64,000 nucleotides of DNA from Chrysopilus asiliformis (Eukaryota; Arthropoda; Insecta; Diptera; Rhagionidae), in the NCBI GenBank assembly GCA_964034945.1, contig OZ035962.1, positions 71,567,274-71,631,273 on the forward strand, in the 5' to 3' direction. The translations under genes were made by a program, and so were the position numbers. This document shows positions 32,284 through 43,462 of the stretch, piece after piece; within the stretch, counting starts at the first letter, position 1; every line of letters begins with the position of its first letter. The notes under the pieces are model-generated. The model saw nothing but the letters and a program-made list of their open reading frames with translations, was not told the DNA's origin and did not search any database.

Positions 32284-32888
32284 TAAACGTTAGTTAATTT
32301 TTATCAATGGTTTACGCAGTGGATAACTCGAAATTCTTATTAATAAAAAATTTTAAGAGTTAACTGACGTTAGTTAACTCTGTGTTAGCTAACATACCGA
32401 TTTCCTCGAGTTAAGGAGTTGATAACTCTTGACGGCGCATAACTCTTGCAAAAAAGACTGGAAGAAGCAATGATCCATTAAAAAAATGCAATTTATGTTG
32501 TTATATTATATTACCTTATCACTTGAACACCAATTTTCTGATCGCTTTCGTTTAATTTTTAAATTTTCCATTTTTAATTACTTTGCAGTCAATCACAATC
32601 AAAATGAAAACACTAATTTCACTCGTATTTTAATACCGTCTCCAAGGAAACGAATTTAAAAAACCCAAATATGAGTCAAATGTAAAAGATTTTCGTATTT
32701 TTTGGTACAATTTGGCACAAGGGTTGCCGCATTCCAGCTAAATTTTTAAATAAAATACGAGTTAGCTATTATATGGAGGAAAATTTTTTATTAATAAGAA
32801 TAGTTATCTAATGGATAAGTTTGCTATCTCGGAGTTAGTTAGCACATGAGTTATCTCCGTGTTAGGGATTTTTTATTAATAAGGCTGT
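32271..32888. mobile_element. 618-bp MITE with ACAGCCTTATTAATAAA ends
   Basis: Perfect 17-bp inverted ends at 32271-32287 and 32872-32888. GTTAGTTAACTC and GAGTTATC words are repeated near both ends, and TTATTAATAAAAAAT recurs as a second, inner inverted pair. It truncates the GIY-YIG frame. Confidence 0.8.
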
Positions 32889-32934
32889 TAATAAATAAAA
32901 TAACTCACACAGAGAACATCAATGAAATCTATTG

Positions 32935-33290
32935 CGCATTGAGGTCGGAATACAATTGTCTCGCCACAACATTTACGGCGACATTTCAGATTATAAACTC
33001 ATAGAACCCTATGCTTCTGTATACAATTAATCCGACCAACTTTGTCGTCGTAAAAAGTTGAATCGAATTTAACTTTTGTCGATCCGTTCGCCAACAAAAT
33101 TTCATGGTTGATTCAAAATGAAATCTTATGCGAAAAATCAAAATTTTGTCACTAAAGGGGAAATTAAAGAAAGTATTAGGAAATATAGTTCGTAGGTTGT
33201 TTTCATTACATTCACATTCCTATTCTGTATGATAATTGATAACAAAAGAATGTTATATGTAGCTCACCGTCCGACTGTCAAAATCGAATG
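32935..33290 (-). repeat. Uninterrupted copy of the 85-2230 host repeat
   Basis: In reverse complement it runs through CGAACTATATTTCCTAATAC, CATAAGATTTCATTTTGAAT, CTTTTTACGACGACAAAGTT, TATGAGTTTATAATCTGAAA and TGTCGCCGTAAATGTTGTG without the 567-bp insertions. Confidence 0.8.
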
Positions 33291-33554
33291 AAAAACAAAT
33301 GACGTTTAGGACAACAAAGTGTGCGGAATCGTAAATTTAGCGCGAAATCGTATTGTAACAGCAATTGGAAACAATTGAACAAAAATTATTTTTTATTTAA
33401 AAAAATTATTTCAATCTTTCGCAGTAACTATCAGAATGTTGAACTAAATAAACTATATTATTTGGTTATACCATATTTATGTTTCGAGTAATCATTCCTA
33501 TGATTAATGGCGTATTTGACTGGTAGATTCAGAGCAAGCTCTATTGCAGAGTAC

Positions 33555-34500
33555 ACGGAAAAAAACATATGGGAACCGTTCCACCAAAATTACATGCTCC
33601 AGTCCTCTAATATGGGAGTGATTCTTATAACAAACTTGTAACTGTTCCCAATTTTTTTAGGGCACATTCGAACAGAAAAAATGCCGAATTTTTTTTTTAT
33701 GTAATCATTCTCAAAATTATGGGAAGGATTACTGTATATGTTAGACATGTTATGACAAAAAATTGGGGAACATTCCCTTTTGTAAAGGACTCAATCCTAA
33801 AATGAAAGGAATGAATCCTATAAAACGTTGTAATGCCTCCATTGATTATTGAACAATCCTAAATATATGCGCGACATTCTCATTTGAAATAGGATTCGTT
33901 CCTATAATTTTAGCACCAAGTCCTATAGGATTGACTATTTTTTTCGAGTTATCGAATATGCAAGGTAGGGAAGTTCGAGGGGCTTGAAAATATTCGAGAT
34001 ATCAAACAACTCTAGTAATAAAATGACCTGTAATTAAAAAAAATCTCCGACACAATTGTTAGAGTGTGGTAGCAGGCAGGTCCAAAGTATATAAACTACG
34101 AGTTCACAAACCACATACGAATTATAATCGAAGAAAAAAATTGGTTTAAATTACCATATTCGCTGAATCCTACTTGCATAGGAATGAGTCGCCCAACACT
34201 TGGGATTCGTTCCGATTTTTTTGTGGGACATAATATTGGAGTCACTTCTAAAAACAATGGGAACGATTCCATTCCATAATAGCATTGTTTCCCTCTCAGT
34301 ATAGAAAGGTAAAAACTAGGAACGGGTCCTACTTTTGTTGGAATATGTCCATTCTTATCTCAGCCCTATACACATAGTAATGATTCCACGAAAACTAGGA
34401 CTAGTTCCAATATTTATGGAAACCTTTGCTACAAAATGGAGTTCTATAATCGTTTTCCCATATTTTATAGGAACGTTTCCTTTGCGTGTAGAGCAACGTA
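33555..34500 (+). mobile_element. GGAA-word TIR element, uninterrupted copy
   Basis: Starts CACGGAAAAAAACATATGGG and GAACCGTTCC, ends near TATAGGAACGTTTCCTTTGCG. Repeated GGGAA, GGAAC and TTCCC/GTTCC words occur throughout. It aligns over its length with 50478-52428 once the Tc1-like insertion is removed. Confidence 0.75.
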
Positions 34501-36935
34501 TTCTCTTTTTTCCCCTGTAGAGCAACGCATTCTCGAGCAGATCTCGAGCACGTCTACTCGGCGGTAGAGTGCAGTTTATTTTGAATCAATCTAAATAGGT
34601 TGTCGAACGAATTTTCGCTTCACTCTAATGTTAAAATAACCACGCTTTTTTTATGTTGGGTGAAAGTTGAGTCTATTCCTATTGTCGAGAGCAATGTGGG
34701 TGTCGCCCATGGATTTAGATTTCGATTTGAATTTGGTTTTGATGCTATAGATGAAAGAATATTATTGCTAACGTTTTCGTTCGGATAGAGGAATCAAAGT
34801 CGTCACTAAATCCGTAATACCATCCGTAAGCCACAAACACAAACCCGGTTTGTCCTACGCCACCCCAATGAATCGGTTGACCCAGTCACCACCATCACAG
34901 ATGAGTTGCCTTTAACTTGTTTCAAGAGGAAATTTGATATTGTTCAATTATGACTCTGCATATTACGTTTCATATTTATTATTTGCTGCCTATTTGAATA
35001 TTATGTTTCCCATTTTTGTTTTTTTTTTTATATTTTCAGTTTTTGCCCGTTTTTTTCGTTTCTACAGTGACTCATTTTGTGAGTTTGTTTCGCTATTTAT
35101 TTTATTCCTTTCGGAAATATATGGTTATACATATTTGGGAAATGAAAATAAATTGAGCAAGAAAAATTATTTCACTTTTCATATATAAATGTATGAATTG
35201 CTGTTAAGCAATGGTGGGGTGAACTGAAAATGCCAATTTATTTAATAAAAAATATTATTTTATTATTTGATATCAGTAAATAGAATCCTTTTTAATATAA
35301 ATTAAGGTTGCAACGAATAGTGTATTCGGTTAAAAACCGAATGCCGAATTTTCGACCAATTTACACCAATAAATTTCTGTCTACTATTTATTCAAGGCAA
35401 AATTCTTAGAAAAAAAATTCGGGTTCACATCTTAGGGAAAATCACGATTTTTTTCTAAGATTCGAACCCTCAGCATCAAACATTTCTTTTCTGAATATAG
35501 AAGGAAAAAGATTACAGAAAAACTGTGCATCTTATCGAAAAACTTATGGAGACAAAATGTGTTTAGAATATGATTTTACATAACTTATCTATACATCAAA
35601 ATCCAGTTGGACCACTCTTTCTCCCTTTCCCCATACAAATTGTATACTTTTTTTTTATTTTCTCGAGTCATATTGAAAAATTTAGAAAGGTAAAATCAGT
35701 TTAGTTCCATACATCAAAATGTAATCGCACAACTCCTTCCCCCCTCTCCTGTACAAATGGATTTTTTTTAAAATAAACATTTCGTCATATAGAGTATTTG
35801 ACAATTGGCCTTTGGCAATTGTAACTTTTCTTATGTTTAATATAGTTTACAGGTTCTCTACTTGTACTTGTGTGACATTGTGTGACATAAAATATGTTGA
35901 TATAACTTTCCTACGTTGACATAGCTTTCGATTGTGAAAGAAATCATTGAAATTGTCTGACAGAACTTTCTTTTGTTTAGATAGATAGCCATAAAACGAC
36001 GAAGTGAAGGGATAGTTTTGGAAAATAAATATTATACTTAATAAATACTTCCGATGTGTTGTACATTGTCTAATATCATGTTCGTATTCATACAGGTTTC
36101 GAAGTGCCCAACTATAATGGCTGAGAAAATTTAATTACTCTATGCGACGTCACAGGATGTAGTGGAAATTGTGATGAAACCCGACCGAGGAACTGAACAA
36201 CAAAAACCTTTTTAATTACCACTCAATTTCCATTAGCATAGATGGGGAGTGTAGCTAAATTTTCTCAAGCCCTGCACACTATATACAAATCGATAAAATA
36301 TACAGCAGATTCTTGGACATAATATAGGTATAGTAAATAGATATTTTATATGTACTATATTTAATCTCTCTTGCTGCTACTAGTGGATAAAATTGGGTAA
36401 ACAAGAGAAAATCTACATTAGACAGGGACTGGTGAATTCCACTTATAGGGGGTCAACTTGAAATTTGTAATAATTAACCGCAAAACGTTGGACAAGGCAA
36501 GTGCAGAGTTCTGAAGTGGACTTGAACAATCCTCTCTTGACAAGTGCCGAAACTTAAAACTGGTTTTTAATTTTTATATAAATATTAAAACAACAATAAA
36601 AACACAGCTTTATCCACTTAATGGTGAGATGATACCTTTCTTACATAATCAAACTTCATATGATGAATATAATTAGGAATACTATAGAAATCTTGAAGTA
36701 AAACTTCTTAGGCATTATGAATGGTATGATTGAATTATATGGATGTTTTGATCCGTGTTATAAAAAAGGGCCTTTTTTAAAAATTAGATTTTTATTAAAA
36801 TGTTCTAAAAATAAAAATTAAAAACTGGCGATATACGATTAATAAAAAGATATTGCCATATTATTTAGTAGACGCCTGCAGCGGGTAATTAGACCACTTC
36901 TTGGTGATGACGATACAAATTAGTGTGGCGTTATC
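34501..36935. other. Long stretch, mostly unassigned, with a decayed HINE-like block
   Basis: 35520-35850 contains GTGCATCTTATCGAAAA, GTTTAGAATATGATTTTACA and ATACATCAAAATCCAGTTGG, which parallel the 3' half of the HINE family. The rest has no recognisable content; frames at 34335-35188 lack domains. Confidence 0.4.
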
Positions 36936-37011
36936 CAAATTTTATTTAAGAATGTATGTTCACAGTATTCATGAACGGTTATAGAATATCGAATTGATTT
37001 ATGAAATCTTT

Positions 37012-37119
37012 CATAGTATTAATGAAATTGTTCATTGAATGCTATGAATTCAGCTCCATGAACGTCATAGAGCTGAATTCATAGCATTTATGAACACTTT
37101 CATTAATACTATGAAATGA
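37012..37119. repeat. Palindromic MITE remnant
   Basis: TTTCATAGTATTAATGAAA on the left and its complement TTTCATTAATACTATGAAA at the right border a hairpin whose arms also share GCTATGAATTCAGCTC and AGCTGAATTCATAGC; about 48 bases pair in each arm with a short loop near 37060. Confidence 0.75.
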
Positions 37120-37313
37120 AAAAAATTCGTTTAGTGTAGTGATCCTATTGTTTCGAGAAGAAAACAGAAAAGGTATTCACTATACCTCGCAAAACCATTG
37201 TAAACGTCGCAAATTGAGTTATTCGCCCAGTTTGCGACGTTTGCGATGCTTGCCAATAAAAATTTACGGGTACCAAAAGTACAGCACACACATAGACTAG
37301 GAATGGCTATTTT

Positions 37314-37943
37314 TATACCCGTATGGTGAAACCAAAGGGTATATTAGATTTGCCTAACCGTTTGTAACGCCAAGATCCCGTCATCACACAAAAAAATGAA
37401 TTACACCATTGTGTGTAGAATGATAAAAAAAGTTGAATTTAGCATGTCCGTCCGTCCGTCTGTCCGTCCGTCCGTCTGTCTGTAGCGCGGAATGCGGGCG
37501 CACAGATTGAGCTAGAGACTTGAAATTTTGCACAGATCCGTTGTTTGTAAAATGTGAGGCTAAGTTCGTTAATGGGCAAAAATGGACCATTAGGGGGGGG
37601 GGGGGGTACCAACGAATACCAACNNNNNNNNNNNNNNNNNNNNNNNNNNNNNNNNNNNNNNNNNNNNNNNNNNNNNNNNNNNNNNNNNNNNNNNNNNNNN
37701 NNNNNNNNNNNNNNNNNNNNNNNNNNNNNNNNNNNNNNNNNNNNNNNNNNNNNNNNNNNNNNNNNNNNNNNNNNNNNNNNNNNNNNNNNNNNNNNNNNNN
37801 NNNNNNNNNNNNNNNNNNNNNNNTACCAACGGAAAATTTGACTTCAAAGTGGAATTTTGATACAACTGTTCGCTGTTCACTTAAATCACCATACGGGTTT
37901 TCAATAATTGCCAGATTGGCAATTATAGCTTTTGTTATGTTTG
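37314..37943 (+). mobile_element. HINE/DINE-1-like element containing an assembly gap
   Basis: Has the 5' ACCCGTATGGTGA (37317-37329), GTCY core at 37446-37485, the poly-G run at about 37594-37607, then unresolved bases, then the 3' TCACCATACGGGT (37886-37898) and stem-loop ATTGCCAGATTGGCAAT. Confidence 0.85.
37624..37823. other. Assembly gap, 200 N
   Basis: Exactly 200 undetermined bases. The gap follows the poly-G run and is flanked by TACCAAC on both sides (ATACCAAC before, TACCAACGG after), which may be a small mis-assembled duplication. Frames across it are meaningless. Confidence 1.
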
Positions 37944-39690
37944 ACTTTGCAATATTTTGACATGTTGAACTTGTGGCTTGTGTGAACTTGTTTTTAATAT
38001 CTTTATTTTTTAAAGAATTTTAAAAAAACATGTCAACTGAAGTGTAAAATCATATAAAAAAGTACTTTAAAAAATTCTTTTTTTTTATAATTGAATATTA
38101 TTTTTTGTGGTGTTTTTTTGTCTTCTTTTGTTTTTTTTTCAAAAATGGTTTACTTTGTAACCAAAATTTTAACAAAAAGAAATGACTAAATCAATATAAT
38201 AACACTTCTATGTAAGAAAATCCAGCTGAAAATTTCCAAAAAAAGATTACAATACGATATTCATTCATGATTCTGTTCTATTTGGCGAATGAACCTACGT
38301 TGCTTATGTTTTTATATTTTTCAGATATTTTTCTTTACTCAATTTTGAAAAACTTTTATTGCCTTTCAACTTTTCATTGTCAATCATATGATAATTTCTT
38401 GATATTTGCCAATTAAAAGACCCTTTAAAATTTTTAGTTTTTATATTCTTTAGAAAACCATTGCCATAATATATTCAAAGAGCTTGAATTTTAGTATGAA
38501 AAGTTTATTATAAGTAAGATTTGATTATACTACAATACATATATTCAAATGATCATATATTTGAAAATATTCTGATTTTGCCTTATAAAATTTATGTTAC
38601 TTTTATAAAATAGCAGAAAGAAGCCTTAGATGAAAATTACGATGACGGCACAAGTTTGTTTAGCTTCATAGTAGTAAATGGAGGGAATTCATTTCATTAC
38701 AGATAGTATACTTTAGGAAAAAAGGAAGAACAAGTTTAAAATCCAAATAGAGTTTTTTTTTTATTATGTTTAACAATGATAGCCATCATCACCATCTGAG
38801 AAAGATCTTCTGGAATCCGGCTAAAATGTTAAACTAGCAAGGAACTGGTTCTTTTAGATATATTTGAAAATGGTAATATTTAAGTAAATAAAAGTTTATA
38901 TTTCTTTGGGTAAAGTTATAAAGCGCACCAAACTCGCACATTCATATTACATTATACGTGAGGTCAGAATAATTTCATGTTCTTAAGACCCCTTTCAATT
39001 TATTTGATTGAATAAATCTCTCTTTTTGCAGACGGAGATTCATTTGAATCGCAAAATAGGAAATTGAGATTCTCTTTAGTTTTCTATGATTGCCAGATAT
39101 ACATTGCCATATTATGCAAATAATGTAATCGAAATGCATTTCATTTCCCACTTTCATTCCGCATTAATCTCTTTACTTTGAAGAAATGAATCTATGGTTA
39201 GTGCGGTACAAACCTCTTTTATTTATTTTTGAATGAAAAAAGGTTAAATATTTTGAATAAGTTGATTCTAAATGAGTAAGTACAGTCATAGATAAAACAC
39301 TAAGATATTGCAACTCTAACGAAGAAAAAGGGCTTTTCTTTGATTCAGGAACTTTCAAGTTTTCGAAAAAGCTTCCAGCAGTAACAAAGAAAGCTTTGAA
39401 GAACGTTCTTTCAGTGCACTTAAAATAAATAGCTAATTGAGTTCATGTTTGTGTGTGTGTGTGCATCCGCCACCAATCAAAGTTGAACAGATAAATGATC
39501 GAATTTTGCATTGCATATCAATTTTCTTTAAAAATAATGTAATATACAGATTTGCCTACACTGGGGTTTCCTAGAAATCGTCAATAAATTCTGTCGTCCT
39601 GATCGAGAGTGGTGGAATTGAATTATTTTCGTACAGAAACATTTTTTGTTGATTAGACAAGGGTGTTTTATTATAAAAAAAAAGTTAAAA
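37944..39690. other. Long unassigned A+T-rich stretch
   Basis: No recognisable genes or transposon ends. Contains a short (TG)n run at about 39448-39462. Confidence 0.4.
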
Positions 39691-39699
39691 ATATATCAG

Positions 39700-40500
39700 A
39701 AGTTAACCATTGTCTACGCGTAGACTATTACTGTAGACAATGGTCTATTCTCTACGCGTAGACAATGTAGACATCCAATAAAATAAAGGGTAGCTGATTT
39801 AGTTTTAAAATCTCATTTTCTTCAATCAATTTTAACATAATAAAGCACAATTTCCAGGAAGCAATAGCCAAATGCTGTACGTGAGAACTTCGGAGCAAAC
39901 TTTTATGGCAATTCTAATTCTATGCATGCAATCTAAGCGGCTTTTTTTAATTTTTGCAATTGAAATGACATTGAATTCTAAAACCTTTTTGCTTCACACA
40001 TTTTTCAATATAACGAACCGTTTGTTTAAAAAACTGATTAATTTGTATGGGATGGCTTTGCTCATTTAAGAATATCTGTTTAATTTATTCGAAAAATACG
40101 TTTGTTTCTAGTCTTTAGCTTAATTCTGTTGAGAGTTGTTGTATTTATAGATAGACGGAAATATATAAGGAAGTAATTCAAATCAAATAAAGTGGAGTAT
40201 AAAAAATATAAACTACAATAATTCAAGAATTTGTGTTTTGCGCTTATATGTATTGTACATAAATCAATCTTAATCAGCCTCGCCATTTCTTGTAATTGGA
40301 CATTTTTTATATAGTATAGTATTAGATATATGACTCACTGATGACTTTGTTTTGACAGATATGAGAAAGTCTACATTGTCTACGCAAAGTCGACATTGTC
40401 TACGCCAATGTCTACATTGTCTACGCCAATGTCTACATTGTCTACTCCAAATTTATTGTCTACGCTATTGTCTACACTGAAGTGTCTACGCGTACAGGAA
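39700..40500. repeat. Element bordered by TTGTCTACGC words
   Basis: ATTGTCTACGCGTAGAC (39711) and several TTGTCTACG/GTAGACAAT copies occur at 39711-39775. At least eight more TTGTCTACGC or near copies occur at 40370-40495. The middle (39776-40360) is ordinary A+T-rich sequence with no credible gene, so this is most likely one more word-bordered element whose exact ends I cannot fix. Confidence 0.5.
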
Positions 40501-40615
40501 CAAAACTGATGAATTCTTAATTAAATTCGTTGTTTTTGTGTAGTCTTGTTGAATCTAAATGTTTATTACAGGAATATTAAAGTTGTATGTTTATCTTTGA
40601 CTCGCATAATTAATG

Positions 40616-40668
40616 TGCATTTATCCGTGCTACGGATAAATGCAAAACACGGATAAATGCAGATAACA
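40616..40668. repeat. GCATTTATCCGTG inverted/tandem words
   Basis: TGCATTTATCCGTG is followed by CGGATAAATGCA and again CACGGATAAATGCAG, giving a hairpin plus a direct repeat. Confidence 0.6.
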
Positions 40669-40779
40669 TTCTGCGAAATTCGACGTGAATTTAAGCGTGT
40701 TTTACTGTACAAACATTGAATTTTTCATAACACATGCATCGAAAATATGCCTTTCGATGCCTCCGTAGCGGGTCGAAAG

Positions 40780-41410
40780 TTGCGTTTTCGGCCCTAGGGG
40801 CGAAAGTGCGATTAGCAGGCCGAAACTGTGTTTTCGCGACGTAAACCGAAAATTTATGAATGAAACTGAACGAGTGAAGTTAGCGCAGCGCAGTATGATT
40901 TAGCTGCGCATTGTCGATTTCCATTTTTTGTTATGTTGATTTTTCATTTCAGTGGGGAGAAAAACTGAAACAGCTGATCAGCACTTTTGCATTTCACATT
41001 GTATTTTGCGTGTGATTTAGTTGAGCATTACCGATTTCCATGTTTTGTTATGTTGATTTTTTATTCCAGAGGAAAGAAATTTAAAAATTAAAATCTGTTT
41101 TGACCAACATTTCTTAGTAATAAAACGAATTTATAGAATCTAGTTGTTTTGTTTCTTTTAAAAATTCACTTCTGTTGCCCCTGGACACCGCATGGGGGGC
41201 TACGCCCCCCGTACCCCCTTTTGCATTACTCTACAATACCAAAATCGCGCTTAAATGGCATCTCAAGGTATATTTTCAATGAATTTGTTATGAAAAATTG
41301 TATACGCAACTCGGAGCGGAGTCACCGATTTCACTCGTGTGATATCTGCCCTCGCTTCGCTCGTGCAGCTAACTTCACACTCTTGAAATCGTTGACTTTC
41401 GCCCCTTGTT
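40780..41410. repeat. G+C-richer element with GGGGCGAAAGT ends
   Basis: GGGGCGAAAGT near 40798 and ACTTTCGCCCC near 41395 are inverted. Inside, TTTCCATTTTTTGTTATGTTG (about 40919) is repeated with changes near 41036. A GGGGGGCTACGCCCCCC palindrome lies near 41194. No gene is supported; frames 41149-41475 overlap on both strands. Confidence 0.45.
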
Positions 41411-42325
41411 GCGTAATATACTATTAACGGTGGACCAAAAAAATTATACAAAAAAACTGTATTGAGATATATCATCCTATCGAGGAACCCCGGTGAGATT
41501 ATACTTGTATATCCCAGGATATTTCACTAAACAAGCATAAAACATATTTTACATAAACTTTATTGAATAATTCTTAAATCAAAGAAGCAAAAATAATTTT
41601 AAAGAAACACGAAAAAACAATTTGGACCGAAAGGGTTAAAAACAGTTGACGAACTTCAACTTTTTTGTAGCGACTTCGATTAGAGCACACACTGTCACTG
41701 TAAGCGAATAGTAAGCACGGACACATTCAAAGTATTGTTGTAGTGTAGCTGTCATTTTTCAGAACGTCGGGTGAAAATTCAACGGTTCTACGACTTAAGT
41801 GCTATGCCAATTTGAATCTTAAATCTATAGCTCAAGGTTTGATATGATTGCTAATTGTAAAACCGGAATGGATTAGCGTTTATACTTGTATTCACTCATT
41901 TCTATTTAGATGTACAAAATCCTATCTTGCTCTAGTTTTCTGCATATCTTTGCAGTTACAGAAATCATGCTAATGGAGAGCCTCCTTTATGATCATTTTT
42001 GTATCAAAAATGAATTTTTTGGTGTACTGGGTAAAATTAACACATTGTTAAGCTTTGTGTACAGGATAGAAATAATACGTGAGAGTTTGAGAAAAATTTC
42101 GCTAAATACGTGTAACCATACATGTAGTGCTCTACCGTTGAGCTCTACACGACTTTTGCGCGTTAAACGAGTGTGAGGGGAGGTCGCTGAATTCTCGTAT
42201 CTATGTTAATTCATTTTTTGTCTATATGTTAATTCATTATACGTTAATCGGTGAGCCAATTCGCTTCTCGTATAAATTCGTTTGGTAGATGAGATTTTTT
42301 TTCAGTAGGGCTCCCGCCTCTTTTT
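41411..42325. other. Unassigned stretch
   Basis: ACCGAAAGGGTTAA at about 41622 equals the right end of the TTAA-flanked MITE at 4012-4287, but I find no matching left end, so it may be a solo remnant. The frame at 41910-42176 has no domain. Confidence 0.4.
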
Positions 42326-43462
42326 AAAATTTTTTATTTGGCTTGCTTGCGTATCTGTCTGTCTGCCAGTATGTCTGGATTAAATCTTGCAATCTAATTT
42401 TGACCCACTTCGACTGGTCCGATTGACTTGAAATTTTGTACACATACGAAAGTTTGATGACAATACTATATGTTTATTGCTTCGTCCTTGTAAGGATAAA
42501 GGAACGTCCTGTAAGGCTAACGTGGTTATCATTTTCTTCGAGTTTTCCAGAAAAAGTCTCATCTGGCGTTTTTTTGGGGTCGCTGAATCCGAATCTGTCA
42601 TTAAAAAGTCAGTAAGGATAACGGAAGGTCCTGTAAGGATAACGTGATTATCCTTTTCTCCAAATTTTCCGGAAAAAAATCTATTCTGGGGGTTTTTGGG
42701 GTCGCTGAATCCGAATCTGTCATTAGAAAGTCTGTAAGGATAACGGAAAGTCCTGTAAGGATAACGTGATTATCCTTTTCTCCAAATTTTCCGGAAAAAA
42801 AATCTATTCTGGGGGTTTTTTGAGTCGCTGAATCCGAATCTGCCATTAAAAAGTCTGTAAGGATAACGGAAGGTCCTGTAAGAATAACGTCATTATCCTT
42901 TTCTCCAAATTTTCCGGAAAAAAATCTATTCTGGGGGTTTTTGGGGTCGCTGAATCCGAATCTGTCATTAAAAAGTCAGTAAGGATAACGGAAGGTCCTG
43001 TAAGGATAACGTGATAATCCGTTTCCTCAAGTTTTCCGGAGAAAATCTCGACCGGGGGTTTTTGGGGTGGCTGATTCCGATTCTGGAGTCACAAAGTCCA
43101 TAAGAATATCTCGAAATCAAGGATATATATTCGAGAATTTAAAAGTATCAACAAGCGTGGCGAAAGTCAGACGTAATCTTGTATACTTAGTCATACTAAT
43201 CAAGTACGAAATGACTAAAAAGGATAAAATGAAAAAAATAAATTCGAAAAACTGTACTAAATGGCAAAAATTATTTTTTTGGCGTTGTGTATCAGAAATA
43301 AAAGCGAGATAAGGCATAAAAAATAAAATAAAATAAATATTTATTTCGCTTTTATTTCTGATATACAGTGCCCAAAAAATATTTTTCCATTTTTTGTGCA
43401 TTTTTCTTAAAATTTTCTTAAATAAAAGATTTTTTAAAATTTTTTTCAATTTTTTTTTCTTT
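42326..43462 (+). mobile_element. GTAAGGATAACG Helitron-like family, full copy
   Basis: Order: TTTGGCTTGCTTGC, short GTCTGTCTGCC core, AATCTTGCAATCTAATTTTG, GATTGACTTGAAATTTTG, five ~122-bp tandem monomers, hairpin TATCAGAAATAAAAGCGAGA (43285-43372), then TTTAAATAAAAG-type end. Each monomer includes GGTCCTGTAAGGATAACG, a CCGGAAAAA box and TTTTTGGGGTCGCTGAATCC. Frames on either strand are shadows of the tandem array. Confidence 0.8.
42480..43095 (+). repeat. ~122-bp minisatellite, five units
   Basis: GTCCTGTAAGG (or close variants) begins units at about 42507, 42628, 42750, 42874 and 42996. Neighbouring units are very similar. Confidence 0.85.

Noticed and set aside
37520..37960. Open frames spanning the assembly gap
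   Set aside because: Most of the residues are undetermined; flanks are HINE repeat sequence.
41610..41640. Second piggyBac-like MITE suggested by ACCGAAAGGGTTAA
   Set aside because: Only the right end is visible; no matching left end or TTAA pair within a reasonable distance.
42380..42846. Minus-strand frames with repeated MxDSDSATPKTP segments
   Set aside because: They follow the ~122-bp tandem monomer of the GTAAGGATAACG family and recur with it wherever the monomer occurs.
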